The notes under the pieces: model-generated
Told to the model about the DNA's origin: nothing
Databases searched by the model: none
What the model saw: the letters and a program-made list of their open reading frames with translations, nothing else
Shown here: positions 15,163 to 18,906 of the stretch, in pieces
Position numbering within the stretch: position 1 is the stretch's first letter
How the letters are laid out: every line of letters starts with the position of its first letter
Program-made: the position numbers and the translations under genes
NCBI GenBank assembly: GCA_004299215.1
Contig: SCTD01000380.1
Span: forward strand, 1-18,906
DNA: 18,906 nt
Direction: 5' to 3'
Source: Frankiales bacterium
GTDB lineage: Bacteria; Actinomycetota; Actinomycetes; Mycobacteriales; SCTD01

Positions 15163-16299
15163 CTACTTCCTGGGCAGGCCGAGCAGGCGCTCGGCCACGA
15201 TGTTGCGCTGCACCTCGTTGGTGCCGGCGTAGATCGGTCCGGACAGCGAGAACTGGAAGCCCTTGCTCCACGGGCCCTCTCGCTCTGCCTCCGGGCCGAG
15301 CAGGTCCTGCGCGGTCTCGTGCAGGCGGATGTCGAGCTCGCTCCAGAACAGCTTGTTCAGGCTCGACTCGCCCATCCGGGTGCGGCCGGCCTGCTCGTCG
15401 CTGACCTGGCGCAGGGTGAACAGCCGGTACGCCTCGGCGTCCACGTAGGCCTGGACGACCCGGTCGCAGAGCGAGCCGTCGAGGCGCCCGGGATGGGCGC
15501 GGGCGAGGTCGAGGAGCCGGTCGGCCGCGGCGGTGTAGCGACCGGGGGAGCGCAGGGTCAGCCCGCGCTCGGAGCCGGTCGTCGCCATCGCGACGCTCCA
15601 CCCCTTCCCGACCCCGCCGAGCACCGCGTCGTCCGGCACGAGCACGTCGTCGAAGAACACCTCGGCGAAGCCCTCGTCACCGTCCAGCCGGCTGAAGCCG
15701 CGGACCGTCACGCCCTCGGCGTCGAGCGGCACGAGGAAGTAGGTGAGGCCGTGGTGGCGCTGCGACTGGGGGTCGCTGCGGAACAGACCGAACAGGTGCG
15801 TGCAGAACGCGCCGCGGGTGGTCCAGGTCTTCTGCCCGTCGAGCCGCCAGCCGCCGGCTGCCTCGTCGCGGGTGGCCCGGCTGGTCAGCGACGCGAGGTC
15901 GCTGCCGGCGCCCGGCTCCGACCATCCCTGGCACCAGAGGTCCTGCGCCGCAGCCATTCTCGGCAGCAGCGTGTCCTGCTGCTCCTGCGTGCCGAAGGCG
16001 AAGAGCGTGGGCGCGAGCAGGAAGATGCCGTTCTGGGTGACCCGCTGGGGACCGCCGGCCCGGTAGTACTCCTCCTCGAAGGCCAGCCACTGCCACACGG
16101 AGGCTGCGCGACCGCCGTACTCCTCCGGCCAGGACACGACCGCCCAGCGGTCCTCGAAGAGCCTGCGCTCCCATTCGAGGTGCAGCGCGAAGCCCTCGCG
16201 GGTGTCGCCCGACGGCAGGCCGCGGGGCACGTTCTCGGCCAGCCAGGAACGCGCGGCCGCGCGGAACTCCGCCTCCTCGGCGGTCTCGCGCAGGTCCAT
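15163..16299 (-). CDS. acyl-CoA dehydrogenase, FadE30-like large subunit
   Basis: The 378-aa protein has the middle-domain motif WCQGWSEPGAGSDLAS (122-137), GQKTWTT (155-161), LVPLDAEGV and the terminal IYAGTNEVQRNIVAERLLGLPR. The usual C-terminal catalytic Glu (YEGT) is Ala358 here, but Glu244 in GSERGL sits where isovaleryl-CoA dehydrogenase and steroid-type FadEs carry their base. The R-x-Q-F-G flavin-contact motif is missing and is present instead in the neighbouring short subunit, which argues for a shared active site. It should introduce an alpha,beta double bond into an acyl-CoA. The ATG at 16299 follows AGGGG with 7-base spacing. It is the first gene of a four-gene operon and diverges from the FadD gene across a 58-bp control region. 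Confidence 0.92.
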   Translation of the reverse strand: MDLRETAEEAEFRAAARSWLAENVPRGLPSGDTREGFALHLEWERRLFEDRWAVVSWPEEYGGRAASVWQWLAFEEEYYRAGGPQRVTQNGIFLLAPTLFAFGTQEQQDTLLPRMAAAQDLWCQGWSEPGAGSDLASLTSRATRDEAAGGWRLDGQKTWTTRGAFCTHLFGLFRSDPQSQRHHGLTYFLVPLDAEGVTVRGFSRLDGDEGFAEVFFDDVLVPDDAVLGGVGKGWSVAMATTGSERGLTLRSPGRYTAAADRLLDLARAHPGRLDGSLCDRVVQAYVDAEAYRLFTLRQVSDEQAGRTRMGESSLNKLFWSELDIRLHETAQDLLGPEAEREGPWSKGFQFSLSGPIYAGTNEVQRNIVAERLLGLPRK

Positions 16300-16327
16300 G
16301 TCGCGTCCCCTGTCGGTGGTACGTTCA

Positions 16328-16346
16328 ACTGGAACACGTTCTACCA
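16328..16346 (+). promoter_or_regulatory. KstR-type palindromic operator, copy 2
   Basis: ACTGGAACACGTTCTACCA contains TGGAACACGTTCTA (16330-16343), an exact match to TnnAACnnGTTnnA. Seventeen of 19 bases equal the copy at 7454-7472, the difference being the central AC versus GT. It lies in the 58-bp gap between the divergent acyl-CoA dehydrogenase and CoA ligase genes and is positioned to control both operons. Confidence 0.78.
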
Positions 16347-16357
16347 GAGAAGGTGGC

Positions 16358-17890
16358 ATGCGGACCATCCCCGACGTGCTCCGCGAGGCAGCCCGGCAGT
16401 GGCCCGAGCGCGAGGCGCTGGTGACGGCCGACGGGCGCCCGACCTTCGCCCGGCTGCACGACGCGGCTATCGACGTGACCCGCTCGCTGCTGGCCGCCGG
16501 GATCGAGCCCGGGGACCGGGTGGCGGTCTGGGCGCCGAACGGCGAGCGCTGGGTGGTCAGCGCGCTGGGAGCGCTCGGCGCCGGCGCGATCCTCGTACCG
16601 GTCAACACGCGCTTCAAGGCCGAGGAGGCGCACCACGTCCTGGCCACGACGCGCGCGCGGCTGCTCGTGGTGGCCGACGGCTTCGTCTCGGGCGTCGTCG
16701 GCGGGTCGCCGGCGGAGCTGCTGGCCGCCGTCGGTGAGCTGCCCGCGCTGGTGACCGTCGTCGACGACGCGGCGTGGCCGCAGTTCCTGGCGGCGGGAGA
16801 GGCGGTCCCGGCGCGGGACGCCGACGCTGCCTGGTCCGCGGTGCGGCCCGAGGACCCGTGCGACCTGGTCTTCACGTCCGGCACGACCGGTCGCCCGAAG
16901 GGCGTCGTCGCCACCCACGGCGCCTCGACCCGGCTCTTCGCGTCGTGGGCCGACACCGCCGGGCTCGGTCCCGACGACCGGATGCTGATCGTCGCGCCGT
17001 TCTTCCACACCTTCGGCTACAAGGCCGGGATCCTGGCCTGCCTGCTCCGCGGCGCCACCGCCGTGCCGATGCCCGTCTTCGACGTGGACGCGGCCCTGCA
17101 GCTGATCTCCTCGGAGCAGATCAGCGTCGTGCCGGGTCCGCCGACCCTCTACAGCAGCCTGCTCGAGCACCCGGACCTCGCGACCGCGGACCTGTCGTCG
17201 CTCCGGATCGCGGTCACCGGGGCGTCCGTGGTGCCGACGGAGCTGATCCGGCGGATGCGCGACGAGCTCGGCTTCGCCGCGGTGCTCACCGCCTACGGCC
17301 TGACCGAGTGCACGGGCTACGCCACCGGCTGCCGGCTCGGCGATCCCGACGAGGTGGTGTCGCTGACCAGCGGCCGCGCCGTGGACGACGTCGAGGTGGC
17401 GGTCGTCACGCCGTCGGGGGAGCCCGTTGCTGCGGGCGAGCCGGGCGAGGTCGTCGTCCGCGGCTACAACGTGATGCCCGGCTACTGGGAGGACCCGGAG
17501 GGAACCGCCGCCGCGATCGACGCCGACGGCTGGCTGCACACCGGCGACATCGGGGTGCTCGACGAGGCGGGGAACCTGCGGATCACCGACCGGCTCAAGG
17601 ACATGTTCATCGTGGGCGGCTTCAACGCCTATCCCGCCGAGATCGAGCAGGTCCTCGTCCGGCACGCGGGGGTCTCCGAGGCGGCCGTGATCGGCGTCCC
17701 TGACGAGCGGATGGGCGAGGTCGGTCGGGCGTACGTCGTGCCTCGGGCCGGCGCCGACCCGTCCGGGGACGAGCTCGTCGCGTGGTGCCGCGACCGGCTG
17801 GCCGGCTACAAGGTGCCGCGGTCCGTGGTGGTCGTCGACGCCCTGCCCCGCAACGCGACCGGCAAGGTCGACAAGAAGCAGCTGCGCTAG
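16358..17890 (+). CDS. FadD3-like acyl-CoA synthetase (AMP-binding)
   Basis: The 510-aa protein is a complete ANL-superfamily ligase with P-loop-like FTSGTTGRPKGVV (172-184), AYGLTECTGYATG, the hinge region LHTGDIGVLDEAGNLRITDRLKD and the adenylation Lys503 in NATGKVDKKQLR at the extreme C-terminus. The run FFHTFGYKAGILACLLRGAT and VPGPPTLYSSLLEHPDL strongly recall FadD3, the ligase that activates the C/D-ring intermediate HIP in steroid breakdown; this is recognised from memory and the substrate is not proven. It should form an acyl-adenylate and then an acyl-CoA, opening the pathway for the FadE pair and thiolase nearby. The ATG at 16358 has AGAAGGTGG upstream and the KstR-type site 15 bases before the ATG. 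Its stop shares CTAG with the convergent SRPBCC gene. Confidence 0.92.
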   Translation: MRTIPDVLREAARQWPEREALVTADGRPTFARLHDAAIDVTRSLLAAGIEPGDRVAVWAPNGERWVVSALGALGAGAILVPVNTRFKAEEAHHVLATTRARLLVVADGFVSGVVGGSPAELLAAVGELPALVTVVDDAAWPQFLAAGEAVPARDADAAWSAVRPEDPCDLVFTSGTTGRPKGVVATHGASTRLFASWADTAGLGPDDRMLIVAPFFHTFGYKAGILACLLRGATAVPMPVFDVDAALQLISSEQISVVPGPPTLYSSLLEHPDLATADLSSLRIAVTGASVVPTELIRRMRDELGFAAVLTAYGLTECTGYATGCRLGDPDEVVSLTSGRAVDDVEVAVVTPSGEPVAAGEPGEVVVRGYNVMPGYWEDPEGTAAAIDADGWLHTGDIGVLDEAGNLRITDRLKDMFIVGGFNAYPAEIEQVLVRHAGVSEAAVIGVPDERMGEVGRAYVVPRAGADPSGDELVAWCRDRLAGYKVPRSVVVVDALPRNATGKVDKKQLR

Positions 17891-18333
17891 GACTTCTCGG
17901 CCGCCGCGGCGAGCCGCCGGGCGAAGTCCTGCACCATCAGGCGGAAGGCCGGCGCGAGGACACCTGCCAGGACCGGCACCGGGCTGGACAGCCGCCCCCT
18001 CCAGAGGATCGTCGTACCGCCCCTCTGGTCCTCCGCCAGCTCGACGTCCGCGCGGTAGCCGTGCCAGCGCACCGCCGTGAGCAGGACGTACGAGAACGCG
18101 TCCCCGGGCCGGTGCTCCACCACCTGCTCGCGCACGGTCAGCGGACCGAGGCCGAGCCGTCGCACGGCCCCTCGACCGCCGCGGGTGCCCGGCTCCCACC
18201 GCGCCTGCGGCACCAACGGGCCGGCCCACTCCTGCCACGCCGGGGCGTCGGCGAGCAGCGCGAAGACGGTCGACGGCGCCGCCGCAGACCGGGCCCGGAC
18301 GACGAACGACGCAGAGCTCACGGTGTCGATCAT
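17887..18333 (-). CDS. SRPBCC family protein (START/polyketide-cyclase-like fold)
   Basis: The 148-aa protein begins SSASFVVRARSAAAPSTVFALLADAPAWQEWAGPLVPQARWEPG, the usual SRPBCC start in which a strand is followed by a helix with an x-W-x-x-W core, and later has TVREQVVEHRPGDAFSYVLL and GGTTILWRGRLSS. The fold makes a deep hydrophobic cavity that binds lipids, steroids or polyketides; the ligand is unknown. The ATG at 18333 is chosen because the fold's first strand follows directly, though it lacks a clear Shine-Dalgarno; GTG at 18321 is an alternative. The longer frame upstream overlaps the small gene at 18427 and reads like a shadow. The stop codon shares CTAG (17887-17890) with the FadD gene. 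A role in handling the catabolic substrate is possible but unsupported. Confidence 0.8.
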   Translation of the reverse strand: MIDTVSSASFVVRARSAAAPSTVFALLADAPAWQEWAGPLVPQARWEPGTRGGRGAVRRLGLGPLTVREQVVEHRPGDAFSYVLLTAVRWHGYRADVELAEDQRGGTTILWRGRLSSPVPVLAGVLAPAFRLMVQDFARRLAAAAEKS

Positions 18334-18345
18334 CCCAGGGAGCGC

Positions 18346-18379
18346 CTGGCACCCGACACGCCGGCGTGTCCCCTGCCAG
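18346..18379. repeat. nested inverted repeat in a divergent promoter region (possible operator)
   Basis: An exact 16-bp palindrome GACACGCCGGCGTGTC (18355-18370) is framed by CCC on each side and by outer arms CTGGCA (18346-18351) and TGCCAG (18374-18379). It lies between the divergent SRPBCC start (18333) and the small gene start (18427). No T-run follows, so it is more likely a protein-binding site than a terminator. Confidence 0.55.
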
Positions 18380-18426
18380 TCGCTCGTTCGGTTGATCGTT
18401 CCGGCTGTCGGCCGCACACTCAGGCC

Positions 18427-18600
18427 ATGACCAGCCCGTACGCACGACCGCTGAGCGAGCTCGACGCTGTGCACGTCGCGCCGCAGGACCAGGTCGAGGC
18501 GCAGGACGTCGACGTCCCGCGCGACATGGTCGAGCCCGAGGACCTGGACCGGGCGCGGCTGCTGTCCATCGAGCACGGCGGGAGGCTGCGCGTCCGGTAG
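18427..18600 (+). CDS. small hypothetical protein (57 aa)
   Basis: I do not recognise this 57-residue protein. It is hydrophilic and acidic in the middle (EAQDVDVPRDMVEPEDLD) and ends in basic RLRVR, with no membrane segment or Cys. Start ATG at 18427 has only a weak AGG before it. The GC bias at third positions is normal for coding sequence in this window, and it is placed 15 bp ahead of the patatin gene on the same strand, which supports a real gene; the opposite-strand frame is an alternative reading. It may share the divergent control region carrying the nested palindrome. Confidence 0.5.
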   Translation: MTSPYARPLSELDAVHVAPQDQVEAQDVDVPRDMVEPEDLDRARLLSIEHGGRLRVR

Positions 18601-18615
18601 GGCACGCTGAACGGC

Positions 18616-18906
18616 ATGACCTCAGCCCCCCGACCCCGCGTCGGCCTGGTCCTGGGCGCCGGCGGCGTCCTCGGTGGCGCGTGGCTGGCCGGCGCGCTCG
18701 CCGCGCTCGTCGAGGCGACGCACTGGGACCCCAAGGAGGCCGACGTCGTCGTCGGCACCAGCGCCGGCTCGATGATCGGCGCGCTGCTGGCCGGGAACGT
18801 CCCACCGTGGTTCATGGTGGCCCACTCCGCGGGCGACAGCTTGCCGGGCCTGCTCGACGCGAACGGGAACCCCACCGACGAGGCGGACCGCTCCGCCGGC
18901 GGCGTG
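18616..18906 (+). CDS. patatin-like phospholipase family protein, 5' end only
   Basis: The first 97 codons are present and the gene runs off the right edge. After MTSAPRPRVGLVLGAGGVLGGAWLAGALAAL comes the oxyanion-hole glycine motif (GAGGVLGG, residues 14-21) and then VVVGTSAGSMIGALLA, whose G-T-S-A-G contains the nucleophile Ser of the patatin Ser-Asp dyad. The family hydrolyses acyl ester bonds in membrane or storage lipids. The Asp half of the dyad lies beyond the window. The ATG at 18616 is the first one fitting the fold's N-terminal strand, though no strong Shine-Dalgarno precedes it. Confidence 0.85.
   Translation, partial: MTSAPRPRVGLVLGAGGVLGGAWLAGALAALVEATHWDPKEADVVVGTSAGSMIGALLAGNVPPWFMVAHSAGDSLPGLLDANGNPTDEADRSAGGV

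Noticed and set aside
14288..15232. 314-aa plus-strand frame opposite the short acyl-CoA dehydrogenase
   Set aside because: Val/Arg/Gly/Gln-biased shadow translation; the minus strand has the RKQFG and QAHGAIGYT motifs.
18334..18576. 81-residue N-terminal extension of the SRPBCC protein
   Set aside because: It overlaps the small plus-strand gene and the nested palindrome, and adds no fold element; the SRPBCC domain begins right after the ATG at 18333.
16325..18805. 826-aa minus-strand frame across FadD and beyond
   Set aside because: Antisense shadow of the CoA ligase and patatin genes; its composition is Arg/Asp/His-rich with no recognisable fold.
1..18906. Frameshift or fusion of the two acyl-CoA dehydrogenases, CRISPR arrays, tRNAs or insertion sequences
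   Set aside because: The dehydrogenases each have a complete start, RBS and stop with a 5-bp spacer; no repeat arrays, tRNA-like cloverleaf sequences or transposase genes were recognised by reading.

Overview
The window is GC-rich, densely packed DNA from an actinobacterium. A Nocardioides-like member of the Propionibacteriales is my best guess, inferred from several features: very high GC at third codon positions, frequent GTG/TTG starts (plus one apparent CTG start), a mycobacterial-type LexA box, a 13E12/DUF222-HNH gene, and steroid-catabolism-type enzyme families. No RNA genes, CRISPR arrays or insertion sequences were seen.

Left part (1-2756): the 3' end of a meta-cleavage-product hydrolase (HsaD/BphD type) converges on a TPR-LuxR regulator, preceded on the same strand by a SAM methyltransferase. 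Middle accessory part (2757-5931): a decayed alpha/beta-hydrolase remnant, a D-amino-acid oxidase-like flavoprotein, and a 13E12 HNH endonuclease with an SOS box only 4 bases before its start codon.

Right part (5999-17890): a compact catabolic locus in four transcription units. (i) Minus strand 7433-5999: IclR regulator and dienelactone-hydrolase-family protein. (ii) Plus strand 7484-12548: KstD-type flavoprotein, SDR, FadA6-like thiolase, dihydrodipicolinate-reductase-like oxidoreductase and a carboxymuconolactone-decarboxylase-like protein; all five genes overlap. (iii) Minus strand 16299-12538: two acyl-CoA dehydrogenase subunits with complementary active-site parts, then two crotonase-fold proteins. 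(iv) Plus strand 16358-17890: FadD3-like CoA ligase. Units i/ii and iii/iv diverge from two short intergenic regions that carry almost the same 19-bp palindrome, differing only at its central dinucleotide and matching the KstR-type pattern TnnAACnnGTTnnA. The simplest reading is one regulon for CoA-dependent breakdown of a steroid-like or other cyclic carboxylic acid: FadD activates, the FadE pair and KstD desaturate, crotonases, SDR and reductase modify, and the thiolase cleaves. The substrate cannot be told from sequence.

Right end (17887-18906): an SRPBCC protein, a 34-bp nested inverted repeat in a divergent promoter region, a 57-aa hypothetical protein and the start of a patatin-like phospholipase that runs off the window. 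Three convergent gene pairs overlap at their stop codons (two by a shared CTAG, one by 11 bp), leaving no room for intrinsic terminators.
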